DNA from: Bacteroidota bacterium
Lineage (GTDB): Bacteria; Bacteroidota; Bacteroidia; Bacteroidales; Rikenellaceae
Direction of reading: 5' to 3'
Length of the DNA: 21,773 bases
Assembly (NCBI GenBank): GCA_023443765.1
Contig: JAEZTA010000194.1
Coordinates: 1 to 21,773 of the forward strand
Part shown: positions 14,984 through 21,773 of the stretch, piece after piece
Position numbering within the stretch: the stretch's first letter is position 1
How the letters are laid out: each line of letters opens with the position of its first letter
Program-made: the position numbers and the translations under genes
The notes under the pieces: model-generated
Databases searched by the model: none
The model's input: the letters and a program-made list of their open reading frames with translations, nothing else
What the model was told of the DNA's origin: nothing

Positions 14984-15838
14984 TTATTCGGGCCGGGTAT
15001 GTTGTTCGATTTGTTCGCTTTGCTGCAGGTTGCGGATCTCGTAGAGGTCGCGGTTGCCGACCAGCACGACTTCGCCCAGCCGCGACATTTCGGCCGCGAG
15101 CCGCACGCGCACCGTGTAGGCCGTGCGGGTTTCGTTGAGCGAGGCGCTCTCGACCCAGCCGATCAGCACGTCGGCGGGGAAGTACTGCGAGAATCCGGTC
15201 GTGACGACCTCCTGCCCGGGCTGCGGGTTGGCGTATTTCGACAACTCGCCGAGGATCACCACCTGCTGGTCGAGCCCGTCCCAGTAGATCGAGCCGTAGT
15301 ACTCGGTGTCGGCGAGTTTGCCGCTGGCGCGGAACGAGGTGTTCAGCACCGACATCGCCACCGAATAACGCTCCGTGCAGTCGACGATGTAGCCGGCCAT
15401 TGCGCCGTCGGACGAGAGTACGGCCATCTCCTCCATCACGCCGTCCTTGCGTCCGCGGTTGAGCGTGATGAGGTTCTGCGACCGGTTGATCGTGTTGGCT
15501 ACGACCGATGCGGTGGCGAAATGGTATTTCGATTCGCCGATGTCCTGCATGTAGCTGTCCAGCCGCGCATTGGTTTCTGCCTCCTCGTACTGGGCGAGGC
15601 GCTCTTCGAGCTGCGCGACGCGTCCCGCCAGCAGGCGGTTTTCGCGCCCGAGGGTGAAATAGCGGCGTACGCCCGCAAAAAGCCCGTGCATGCCGCCGGC
15701 GACCTGGTTCGACCGGGCCAGCAGCCGCGCCTGGGTATAGTACGAGGAATGTGCGTAGTAGCTGATGGCCGCGACCTCCAGCACCACGAACAGTACCACG
15801 ACGTAGACGCTCCGTATGAACTCGAACAGCTTGCGCAA
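14984..15838 (-). CDS. mreC: Rod shape-determining protein MreC
   Basis: This 284-residue bitopic protein bridges MreB and PBP2/RodA. It has one membrane helix (about 11-28), then a predicted coiled coil (about 62-92, GRENRLLAGRVAQLEERLAQ), then a beta-rich periplasmic domain with NRGRKDGVMEEMAV, GYIVDCTERYSVAM and a late MSRLGEVVLVGN. The only workable start is TTG at 15838. An in-frame TAA lies just 12 bases upstream of it, and starting later would cut into the membrane helix. It is separated from mreB by 50 bases that hold a perfect 8-bp hairpin, and is directly joined to mreD. Confidence 0.93.
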   Translation of the reverse strand: MRKLFEFIRSVYVVVLFVVLEVAAISYYAHSSYYTQARLLARSNQVAGGMHGLFAGVRRYFTLGRENRLLAGRVAQLEERLAQYEEAETNARLDSYMQDIGESKYHFATASVVANTINRSQNLITLNRGRKDGVMEEMAVLSSDGAMAGYIVDCTERYSVAMSVLNTSFRASGKLADTEYYGSIYWDGLDQQVVILGELSKYANPQPGQEVVTTGFSQYFPADVLIGWVESASLNETRTAYTVRVRLAAEMSRLGEVVLVGNRDLYEIRNLQQSEQIEQHTRPE

Positions 15839-15856
15839 AGTTTCGCCTTAATTTAA

Positions 15857-15880
15857 GATTGCGGACCGAGGCCCGCAATC
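15857..15880 (-). promoter_or_regulatory. Intercistronic hairpin between mreB and mreC
   Basis: A perfect 8-bp inverted repeat (15857-15864 GATTGCGG with 15873-15880 CCGCAATC) with an 8-base loop fills most of the 50-base gap between mreB and mreC. In the direction of transcription it is followed by TTAAATTAAGG rather than a solid T-run. It could therefore be a leaky attenuator or an RNA-stability/processing hairpin lowering mreC-rodA relative to mreB. Function is inferred. Confidence 0.5.
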
Positions 15881-15888
15881 ATATGTTT

Positions 15889-16908
15889 TTATTTCATCAG
15901 GAATGAGAAGCGGTTGATATTCTTCAGCGCGATGCCCGTTCCGCGTGCAATGGCCCGCAACGGGTCTTCGGCGATGTGGAACGGAATGCCGGTCTTCTCG
16001 TTCAGCCTCCGGTCGAGGCCCTTGATCAGCGCCCCGCCGCCGGCGAGGTAGATGCCGTTCTTCACGATGTCGGCGTAAAGCTCGGGCGGCATGGATTCCA
16101 GCACCTTCATCAGCGCAGCATCGATCTTCGTGAGCGACTTCTCCAATGCGTAGGCGATTTCGCTGTACGAGAGCGACACGGTCTGCGGCAGTGCCGTCAG
16201 CATGTTGGGACCCGTCACCACGAAATCCTCGGGTTCCTGCTCCAGGTCCGAAATGGCGGCGCCGATCGAACATTTGATCGCCTCGGCCGTGCGTTCGCCG
16301 ATGCGGATGTTGTGCTGCTGGCGGACGTAGCTCTGGATGTCGTTGGTGAAAACGTCGCCCGCGGTGTTGATCGACTCCGAGCAGACGATGCCGCCCAGCG
16401 AGATGCAGGCTATCTCCGTCGTGCCGCCGCCGATGTCGATGACCATGTTGCCTTCGGGGGCTTCGACATCGAGGCCTGCGCCGAGCGCTGCGGCCATCGG
16501 TTCGTAGATCATGTAGACCTCGCGGCCCCCGGCGTGCTCGGCCGAGTCGCGCACGGCGCGTATTTCGACGTTCGTTGAGCCGGAAGGGATGCAGATCACC
16601 ATGCGCAGCGAGGGTGCGAAGAGGCTGCCCGAGGTCTTGACCTTCTTGATCATGCCGCGCAGCATCAGCTCCGTGGCGTTGAAATCGGCGATCACACCGT
16701 CTTTCAGCGGACGGATCGTCTTGATGTTCGGGTTGGTCTTCTCGTGCATCTGGCGGGCCTGTTGGCCGATGGCCACGAGTTTGCCGGTGTGCACATCCAA
16801 AGCCACGATCGAAGGTTCGTCGACGACGACCTTGCCGTTGTAAATTATCAGCGTGTTGGCCGTTCCGAGGTCGATGGCCAGCTCCTGTGTCAGCGAAAAA
16901 ATTCCCAT
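15889..16908 (-). CDS. mreB: Rod shape-determining protein MreB (actin homologue)
   Basis: This cytoplasmic, membrane-associated actin-like ATPase directs lateral wall synthesis. The 339-residue protein has the phosphate-1 loop DLGTANT (13-19), phosphate-2 DIGGGTTEIA (158-167) and the adenosine motif GIYLAGGGALIKGLD (285-299). YEPMAAALGAGLD (135-147) is the connecting helix. The N-terminus MGIFSLTQ is short and amphipathic, as in membrane-binding MreB. It is the first gene of the seven-gene minus-strand cluster. A TACCTTTG -7 box lies about 100 bases upstream, in the region shared with the divergent gpsA. Confidence 0.97.
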   Translation of the reverse strand: MGIFSLTQELAIDLGTANTLIIYNGKVVVDEPSIVALDVHTGKLVAIGQQARQMHEKTNPNIKTIRPLKDGVIADFNATELMLRGMIKKVKTSGSLFAPSLRMVICIPSGSTNVEIRAVRDSAEHAGGREVYMIYEPMAAALGAGLDVEAPEGNMVIDIGGGTTEIACISLGGIVCSESINTAGDVFTNDIQSYVRQQHNIRIGERTAEAIKCSIGAAISDLEQEPEDFVVTGPNMLTALPQTVSLSYSEIAYALEKSLTKIDAALMKVLESMPPELYADIVKNGIYLAGGGALIKGLDRRLNEKTGIPFHIAEDPLRAIARGTGIALKNINRFSFLMK

Positions 16909-17007
16909 ACTTCTACACCCAACTGTTCTATTTCGTGAAATACTTTATTCTCAATTAAATACGCGCCCGCGATGCCGCTTCGGACTCCGGTGGATGACAT
17001 ATCCGGA

Positions 17008-17015
17008 CAAAGGTA
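17008..17015 (-). promoter_or_regulatory. Bacteroidetes -7 box for the mreB operon
   Basis: On the minus strand this is TACCTTTG, identical in form to the yebC box. It lies about 100 bases upstream of the mreB ATG, leaving a leader of roughly 90 bases. No clear TTTG is found at the -33 position. Confidence 0.55.
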
Positions 17016-17062
17016 GCAAAAAGCCCCGGAAATTTTTGTATTTTATTCTAATTTTTTTTAAT

Positions 17063-17070
17063 TACATTTG
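17063..17070 (+). promoter_or_regulatory. Bacteroidetes -7 box for the gpsA-pgi operon
   Basis: TACATTTG matches TAnnTTTG, and a TTTG at 17035-17038 lies 24 bases upstream, slightly wider than ideal. The box ends at the first G of a possible GTG start at 17070, which is why the ATG at 17094 is taken as the gpsA start. Confidence 0.6.
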
Positions 17071-17093
17071 TGCTGGAAAAACTGAATCTCCGC

Positions 17094-18101
17094 ATGGAAT
17101 ATAAAATCGGAACCGAAGCCCGCTGTGCGGTCATCGGCTATGGAAGCTGGGCGACGGCTATCGTCGGACTGCTTGCAGCCAACGGGCAGCGCGTAGGGTG
17201 GTATGTCCGCAACCCCGAGGTGCTCGAATCGTTGCTCACCGAGGGGCGTAACCCCCGCTACCTGAGCGACCTGGAGTTCGATCGCGATCGCATCGCCCCC
17301 TCCTCCGATCTCGACGCTGTGGTGCGCGACGCCGACATCGTGATCCTGGCGACCCCTTCGGCCTACCTCAAGGATTTCCTCGCCCCGCTGACCGTTCCGC
17401 TCCGCGACAAATTCATCGTCTCGGCCATCAAGGGCATCGTCCCGGGCGACTACCAGACTGTCGTGGAGTATATTCACGATCGTTACGACTTGTCGTACAG
17501 GCAGATCGGGCTGGTGACCGGCCCTTCGCACGCCGAGGAGGTTTCGCGCGGCAAACTCTCCTACCTCACGGTCGTCTGCACGGACCCCGAAAATGCGCAG
17601 CGCATCGGCGAAAAGTTCGCCGATGACAACATTCGCCTCAGCTATTCGACCGACCTCTACGGCATCGAATACGGTGCTATCCTCAAGAATATTTACGCCC
17701 TTTCGGTCGGCATCGCCGTCGGCCTGGGCTATGGCGATAACTTCCTTGCCGTGCTGATCGCCAACTCGGCGGGCGAGATGACGCGTTTTCTCGAAGAGAG
17801 CTATCCCGACAAGCGCAACACGCAGGTCTCGGCCTACCTGGGCGACCTGCTGGTGACCTGCTATTCGGTTTACAGCCGCAACCGCCGGCTGGGCCTGCTG
17901 ATCGGCCACGGCTGTACGGTTAAGAGCGCCCTGAACGAGATGACGATGGTTGCCGAGGGGTATTTCGCCGCCGACTGCATCCGCCACATCAACTCCCGCC
18001 ACCGGGTCGACATGCCCATCGCCGACATGGTCTACCGGGTGCTTTACGAGGGCGCTTCGGCGCGCAGGTGCATGAAGGAACTGACTACCAAATTAATTTA
18101 G
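17094..18101 (+). CDS. gpsA: Glycerol-3-phosphate dehydrogenase [NAD(P)+]
   Basis: This cytoplasmic enzyme reduces dihydroxyacetone phosphate to sn-glycerol-3-phosphate, the backbone precursor of phospholipids. The 335-residue protein has the Rossmann motif G15-Y-G17-S-W-A20, then AIKGI around K113 and VTGPSHAEEV (141-150). The conserved lysine K198 is in ILKNIYAL, followed by GYGDNFLAVLIANSAGEM (212-229) and SRNRRLG (261-267), all family hallmarks. The frame is open to a GTG at 17070, but that codon overlaps the -7 promoter box (17063-17070) and so could not be on the transcript. The ATG at 17094 leaves a leader of roughly 17 bases. pgi follows 7 bases after the TAG, forming a two-gene operon. 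Confidence 0.95.
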   Translation: MEYKIGTEARCAVIGYGSWATAIVGLLAANGQRVGWYVRNPEVLESLLTEGRNPRYLSDLEFDRDRIAPSSDLDAVVRDADIVILATPSAYLKDFLAPLTVPLRDKFIVSAIKGIVPGDYQTVVEYIHDRYDLSYRQIGLVTGPSHAEEVSRGKLSYLTVVCTDPENAQRIGEKFADDNIRLSYSTDLYGIEYGAILKNIYALSVGIAVGLGYGDNFLAVLIANSAGEMTRFLEESYPDKRNTQVSAYLGDLLVTCYSVYSRNRRLGLLIGHGCTVKSALNEMTMVAEGYFAADCIRHINSRHRVDMPIADMVYRVLYEGASARRCMKELTTKLI

Positions 18102-18108
18102 CGATATT

Positions 18109-19440
18109 ATGAAAAATGTGAAATTGGACATTGCCAAAACGGGCATTGAGATTTCTGCCGACATCGAGGCCAAAGCGCAGGCTGCAAATGCCCTGCTGCA
18201 TTCGGGTAAAGGCGCCGGTAACGATTTTCTGGGCTGGGTGAAGCTCCCCTCGTCGATTTCCGACGCTGAGATCGCCGCCATCGAAAAGGAGGCTGCGAAA
18301 CTGCGTTCGAAGGCCGACGTGATCATTTGCATCGGTATCGGCGGTTCGTACCTCGGCGCCAAGGCCGTGCTCGAAGCCATGAGCGATCCCTTCAAGCTGC
18401 TGCACAAGGAGCAGAAGGACCCCACGGTCATCTTCGCCGGACAGAACATCTCGGAGGACTACACCGCCGAAATGCTCGCAGCCGTGAAGGAGCATTCGAT
18501 CGCCGCTATCGTGATTTCGAAGTCGGGTACGACGACCGAACCGGCCATCGCTTTCCGCCTGATCAAGGCCGAGATCGAGAAGCGCTATGGTAAAAAGGAG
18601 GCTTCCGAGCGCATCGTGGCTATCACGGACAAGGCGCGCGGCGCACTCAAGACGCTCGCTACGCAGGAGGGTTATCCGACGTTCGTTATTCCCGACGACG
18701 TGGGCGGACGCTTCTCGGTGCTGACCCCCGTGGGCCTGCTGCCGCTGGCGGCTGCCGGTGTGGACATCGCAGCCCTTGTGCACGGCGCGCAGGAGATGGA
18801 GAAAGCCACGGCCGAAGGCGTGCCTTTCAAGGAGAACCCGGCCGCAATCTATGCCGCCGTGCGCAACATCCTCTATGCCGACGGCAAGAAGATCGAGATT
18901 CTGGGTTCGTACGAGCCTAAATTGCAGTATATCAACGAGTGGTGGAAGCAGCTTTACGGCGAAAGCGAAGGCAAGCAGGGCAAGGGTATCTTCCCGGCAA
19001 GCGTCACGCTGACGGCCGACCTGCACTCGATGGGCCAGTATATCCAGGACGGCGAGCGTACGCTCTTCGAGACGATCATTTCGGTGGCCAAACCCGCTGC
19101 AAAGATTGTCATTGAAGCCGATTCCGAAAACCTCGACGGGCTGAACTTCCTGGCCGGCAAGCGTATTTCCGAAGTGAACCGCATGGCCGAACTGGGCGTG
19201 CAGCTAGCCCATGTGGACGGCGGCGTTCCCAACATCCGCATCGAGATTCCCGAAATTTCGGCAGGTGTGATCGGCGGCCTCTTGTATTTCTTCGAGAAGG
19301 CGTGTGGCATCAGCGGCTACATGCTCGGCGTGAATCCCTTCGACCAGCCGGGCGTCGAGGCGTATAAAAAGAATATGTTCGCCCTGTTGGACAAACCCGG
19401 TTACGAGGAGGCTTCGAAAGCCATCAAGGCCCGGTTGTAA
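18109..19440 (+). CDS. pgi: Glucose-6-phosphate isomerase
   Basis: This enzyme interconverts glucose-6-phosphate and fructose-6-phosphate in glycolysis and gluconeogenesis and supplies fructose-6-P for amino-sugar synthesis. The 443-residue protein is the short bacterial form with two SIS domains. GIGGSYLGA (76-84) and SKSGTTTE (137-144) bind the sugar phosphate. DVGGRFSVLTPVG (197-209) is the first PGI signature. E285 in YGESEGK is the likely catalytic base, H306 follows in DLHSMGQ, and GVNPFDQPGVEAYK (407-420) is the second signature with its lysine. The ATG at 18109 lies 7 bases after gpsA. A strong hairpin terminator follows the stop. Confidence 0.97.
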   Translation: MKNVKLDIAKTGIEISADIEAKAQAANALLHSGKGAGNDFLGWVKLPSSISDAEIAAIEKEAAKLRSKADVIICIGIGGSYLGAKAVLEAMSDPFKLLHKEQKDPTVIFAGQNISEDYTAEMLAAVKEHSIAAIVISKSGTTTEPAIAFRLIKAEIEKRYGKKEASERIVAITDKARGALKTLATQEGYPTFVIPDDVGGRFSVLTPVGLLPLAAAGVDIAALVHGAQEMEKATAEGVPFKENPAAIYAAVRNILYADGKKIEILGSYEPKLQYINEWWKQLYGESEGKQGKGIFPASVTLTADLHSMGQYIQDGERTLFETIISVAKPAAKIVIEADSENLDGLNFLAGKRISEVNRMAELGVQLAHVDGGVPNIRIEIPEISAGVIGGLLYFFEKACGISGYMLGVNPFDQPGVEAYKKNMFALLDKPGYEEASKAIKARL

Positions 19441-19457
19441 TCGTTTGACCGATAATG

Positions 19458-19491
19458 AAAAAGAGGACCGCATTGCGCGGTCCTCTTTTTT
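19458..19491. terminator. Bidirectional rho-independent terminator between pgi and gdhA
   Basis: A 9-bp GC-rich stem (19463-19471 with 19477-19485, GAGGACCGC) has a 5-base ATTGC loop. It is flanked by AAAAA on the left and TTTTTT on the right, giving a T-tract on either strand. It lies 17 bases after the pgi stop and 16 bases beyond the gdhA stop, so it serves both convergent genes. Confidence 0.92.
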
Positions 19492-19507
19492 GATACGTAT
19501 AATCGGC

Positions 19508-20845
19508 TTAGATAACGCCCTGCTCGACCATCGACTTGGCGACCTTCATGAATCCGGCGATGTTCGCGCCCTTCATGTAGTTGAGGTAGCCGTCCTTCTC
19601 GGTGCCGTACTCCACGCAGGCGTGGTGGATCGACGACATGATCTGGTGCAGTTTGGCGTCGACCTCTTCGGCCGTCCAGTTGAGTTTCTGCGAATTCTGC
19701 GTCATTTCGAGGCCCGACGTAGCCACGCCGCCGGCATTCACGGCCTTACCCGGTCCGTAGGGAATCTTCGCCGCGATGAAGGCGTCGATAGCCTCCGGGC
19801 GGCAGCCCATGTTCGAAACCTCGGCAACGACCTTCACGCCGTTGGCCAGCAGGCGTTTGGCATCCTCGCCGTCCAGCTCGTTCTGCGTGGCGCACGGCAT
19901 GGCGATGTCGACCTTGACCTCCCACGGCTTTTTGCCGGCGAAGAACTTCGAGCCGGGGAACTTTTTGGCATAGGGTTCCACCACGTCGTTGTTCGAGGCG
20001 CGGAGTTCGAGCATGTAGGCGATCTTTTCGGCGTTGAGACCTTCGGGATCGTAGATGTAACCGTCAGGACCCGAGATCGTCACCACCTTGGCGCCCAGTT
20101 CGGTCGCCTTCGTCGCTGCGCCCCAGGCCACGTTGCCGAAGCCCGAGATGGCGATGGTCTGGCCCTTGATGTCCATACCGGCCTTTTCGAGCATCTGGCG
20201 CAGGAAATAGACCGCTCCGAAGCCCGTCGCCTCGGGACGGATCAGCGAGCCGCCGTAGGTCATGCCCTTGCCTGTCAGCACGCCGGTGTTCTCCTGGGCC
20301 AGCTTGCGGTACATGCCGTAGAGATAGCCGATTTCGCGTCCGCCGACGCCGATGTCACCTGCCGGAACGTCGGTCTGCGGCCCGATGTGGCGCCACAGTT
20401 CGAGCATGAAGGCCTGGCAGAAGCGCATCACTTCGCGGTCCGACTTGCCTTTGGGGTTGAAATCCGAACCGCCCTTCGCGCCGCCCATCGGCAGCGTCGT
20501 CAGCGCATTCTTGAAAATCTGTTCGAACCCGAGGAATTTCAGGATCGAGGGGTTCACCGAAGGGTGGAAGCGCAAACCGCCCTTGTAGGGGCCGATTGCG
20601 TTGTTGAACTGCACGCGGTAGCCCGTGTTAACCTGTACGTCGCCTTTGTCGTCTACCCATACCACCTTGAACGTGAAGGTGCGGTCGGGTTCCACGATAC
20701 GCTCCGCGATGCGGTTGGCTTCGAATTCCGGGTGCTGGTTGTAAGCATCCTCCACAGTCATGAGAACTTCGCGCACGGCCTGCAGGTATTCGCTTTCGCC
20801 GGGGTGCTTGCGCTCAAGTTCCGCCATAATTTTGTTAACGTTCAT
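19508..20845 (-). CDS. gdhA: Glutamate dehydrogenase, NADP-type hexameric
   Basis: This enzyme aminates 2-oxoglutarate to glutamate with NAD(P)H, the main ammonium-assimilation route in many gut Bacteroidales. The 445-residue protein has the small hexameric form. KGGLRFHP (88-95) and LPMGGAKGGSDFNP (118-131) contain the catalytic-type lysine K124. D164 in PAGDIGVGGREIGY is the second catalytic residue, and GFGNVA (235-240) is the dinucleotide loop. After the loop comes VVTISGPDG, without the acidic residue usual for strict NAD enzymes, which supports NADP use; this is inference from a single position. The gene is monocistronic, with its own -7 box about 53 bases upstream and a terminator shared with pgi. 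Confidence 0.95.
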   Translation of the reverse strand: MNVNKIMAELERKHPGESEYLQAVREVLMTVEDAYNQHPEFEANRIAERIVEPDRTFTFKVVWVDDKGDVQVNTGYRVQFNNAIGPYKGGLRFHPSVNPSILKFLGFEQIFKNALTTLPMGGAKGGSDFNPKGKSDREVMRFCQAFMLELWRHIGPQTDVPAGDIGVGGREIGYLYGMYRKLAQENTGVLTGKGMTYGGSLIRPEATGFGAVYFLRQMLEKAGMDIKGQTIAISGFGNVAWGAATKATELGAKVVTISGPDGYIYDPEGLNAEKIAYMLELRASNNDVVEPYAKKFPGSKFFAGKKPWEVKVDIAMPCATQNELDGEDAKRLLANGVKVVAEVSNMGCRPEAIDAFIAAKIPYGPGKAVNAGGVATSGLEMTQNSQKLNWTAEEVDAKLHQIMSSIHHACVEYGTEKDGYLNYMKGANIAGFMKVAKSMVEQGVI

Positions 20846-20897
20846 AGCTCTATCGTTTTTGGTTGGTTGGCTTGTCTTGTTGGAGTCCTATCTCTTA

Positions 20898-20905
20898 CAA
20901 ATATA
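20898..20905 (-). promoter_or_regulatory. Bacteroidetes -7 box for gdhA
   Basis: On the minus strand this reads TATATTTG, the same octamer as in the lipoprotein promoter. It is 53 bases upstream of the gdhA ATG in a strongly AT-rich stretch. A GTTA about 19 bases upstream is only a poor -33 element. The leader carries a run of CCAA repeats of unknown meaning. Confidence 0.6.
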
Positions 20906-20955
20906 AAAATATTTCTTATAGATTGTAACCTTTTCCGTGAAATTTATTTTAATTC

Positions 20956-21773
20956 CTAATCTTTGTCTTCCTTTTCCGCTTCACGTATCATGCCTTTGTT
21001 CGACCGCCCGTCCATGCAGACCCACAGCGGCTGGTCGAAGCGCACCTGCCGCAGGTACGCTCCGTCGTACAGGGCCTGCCGGGCGTCGAGTTCCTTTTCG
21101 CGGAAAATGCCGTCGCCGCGGAAGGGATTGATCGTCAGGTAACCCACGCCCAGCGAAGTGACGTTCTGGAAGAAGTGCGTGCCCTGCGAAGGCTCCACGT
21201 CGAATTTCTCGATGCCGCATTCGACGATCACCTTGGCCTCGGAGATGTGGTTCCACTTGACCGGTACGCCGAGGAACGGGTCCGAAGAGCCCCAGCGTCC
21301 GGGGCCTACGAGGACGTACGACCGCCCCTGGTCGCGCATGCGGTTGTTGAGCATCAGCAGTTCGTCGGCGATTTTCTCGGTCGACAGCGAATCGAAGGTG
21401 TCGGATTTGATGTAGATGATGTCGGAAATGTCGGTCATCTGCCCGATGCCGAGGGCCTGCTCGCCGTAGACCAGCGCCCGTGCGGTGTCGACCTTGTCCC
21501 AGTCGATAGACCGGTTGTCCTGGTTGTCGATGATCGGGCGGATTTGCAGCAGGTTGAAGACCTGCTGCTGCCCGGGGGCCACGTCCATGTTGACGGCAAA
21601 TTCGACCTCCACGGGGCAGCGCATCTCCTCGGCGCCCATCTGCAGGATGTCGGTGATGATTTCGGCTAGCGGGAAGGTGTTGTACTTGAGAATGTTGTTG
21701 AATGTGATGACCTTGCGGCCCCGGTCGAAGGGGCTGTCCGAGATGCGTTCGTTCTCGCGGTCCCAGATCGAGC
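20956..21773 (-). CDS. PEP/pyruvate-binding (PPDK_N, ATP-grasp-like) domain protein, C-terminal part (5' end outside window)
   Basis: The frame is open from the right edge down to a TAG at 20956-20958, giving about 272 C-terminal residues; the start is beyond the window. About 75 residues in, VFNLLQIRPI matches the strand that closes the ATP-grasp domain of pyruvate phosphate dikinase and PEP synthase (the LQxRP motif). The remaining ~190 residues contain VGPGRWGSSDPFLGVPVKWN, GTHFFQNV and a charged end (REAEKEDKD). They show no phosphohistidine (GGxxxHxA) motif and no PEP-binding barrel, so this is not an ordinary PEP synthase C-terminus. An ATP-dependent dikinase-like or regulatory protein specific to Bacteroidetes is plausible; the true reaction is unknown. 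Confidence 0.8.
   Translation of the reverse strand, partial: SIWDRENERISDSPFDRGRKVITFNNILKYNTFPLAEIITDILQMGAEEMRCPVEVEFAVNMDVAPGQQQVFNLLQIRPIIDNQDNRSIDWDKVDTARALVYGEQALGIGQMTDISDIIYIKSDTFDSLSTEKIADELLMLNNRMRDQGRSYVLVGPGRWGSSDPFLGVPVKWNHISEAKVIVECGIEKFDVEPSQGTHFFQNVTSLGVGYLTINPFRGDGIFREKELDARQALYDGAYLRQVRFDQPLWVCMDGRSNKGMIREAEKEDKD

Noticed and set aside
20855..20880. GGTT repeats in the gdhA leader
   Set aside because: The run is only a few units long with no matching partner sequence or riboswitch-like structure that could be recognised.
19445..20959. 504-codon open frame opposite gdhA
   Set aside because: It lies almost exactly antisense to a full-length glutamate dehydrogenase and has low-complexity His/Arg/Val-rich composition with no recognisable domain.
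1..21773. Search for tRNA/rRNA genes, insertion sequences, CRISPR arrays or prophage genes
   Set aside because: No cloverleaf, transposase, terminal inverted repeats, regularly spaced repeats or phage proteins were recognised by reading both strands.

Overview
This window looks like a chromosomal segment of a GC-rich member of the Bacteroidales, most like Alistipes/Rikenellaceae. That placement is inference. It rests on the protein families, on recurrent Bacteroidetes-type -7 promoter boxes (TAnnTTTG), on A-rich upstream regions with few classical Shine-Dalgarno sites, and on the mreB-mreC-mreD-mrdA-rodA order. No tRNA, rRNA, insertion sequence, CRISPR array or clear sign of recent transfer was seen. 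The region is dense, mostly housekeeping, and has no gap longer than 300 bases.

Layout. Positions 2-217 hold the 3' end of an SGNH/GDSL hydrolase, followed 4 bases later by cca (tRNA CCA-adding enzyme). Next come two divergent EamA/DMT transporter paralogues (1650-2600 minus, 2730-3665 plus). A minus-strand operon of a VOC/glyoxalase-like protein, a threonylcarbamoyl-AMP synthase and a hotdog thioesterase covers 5025 down to 3662. Divergent to it is yebC (5146-5871), which ends in a very strong terminator hairpin. A divergent pair follows: an unusual membrane-anchored rubrerythrin-like protein whose metal-site residues look largely lost (6033-6686 minus), and a small lipoprotein (6858-7328 plus) with a near-perfect Bacteroidetes promoter and a rho-independent terminator.

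The largest unit is a seven-gene minus-strand run from 16908 to 7380: mreB, mreC, mreD, mrdA (PBP2), rodA, a plasma-membrane-type Ca2+ ATPase, and a PAP2 phosphatase with a C-terminal barrel-like domain. Gaps are 50, 0, -4, -11, 9 and 14 bases. The first five encode the rod/elongation peptidoglycan machine. The last two are plausible envelope partners, with the PAP2 possibly recycling lipid-carrier pyrophosphate. Divergent to mreB is a gpsA-pgi operon (glycerol-3-phosphate for phospholipids; glucose-6-P/fructose-6-P interconversion). It ends in a bidirectional terminator shared with the convergent gdhA (ammonium assimilation). The window closes inside a PEP/pyruvate-binding (PPDK_N-like) protein on the minus strand.

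Most worth a second look are the rubrerythrin-like putative pseudoenzyme, the PAP2-barrel fusion attached to the elongasome operon, the hairpin between mreB and mreC, the possible Cys/His metal site in PBP2, the unassigned C-terminal region of the PEP/pyruvate-binding protein, and the corrected start of gpsA.
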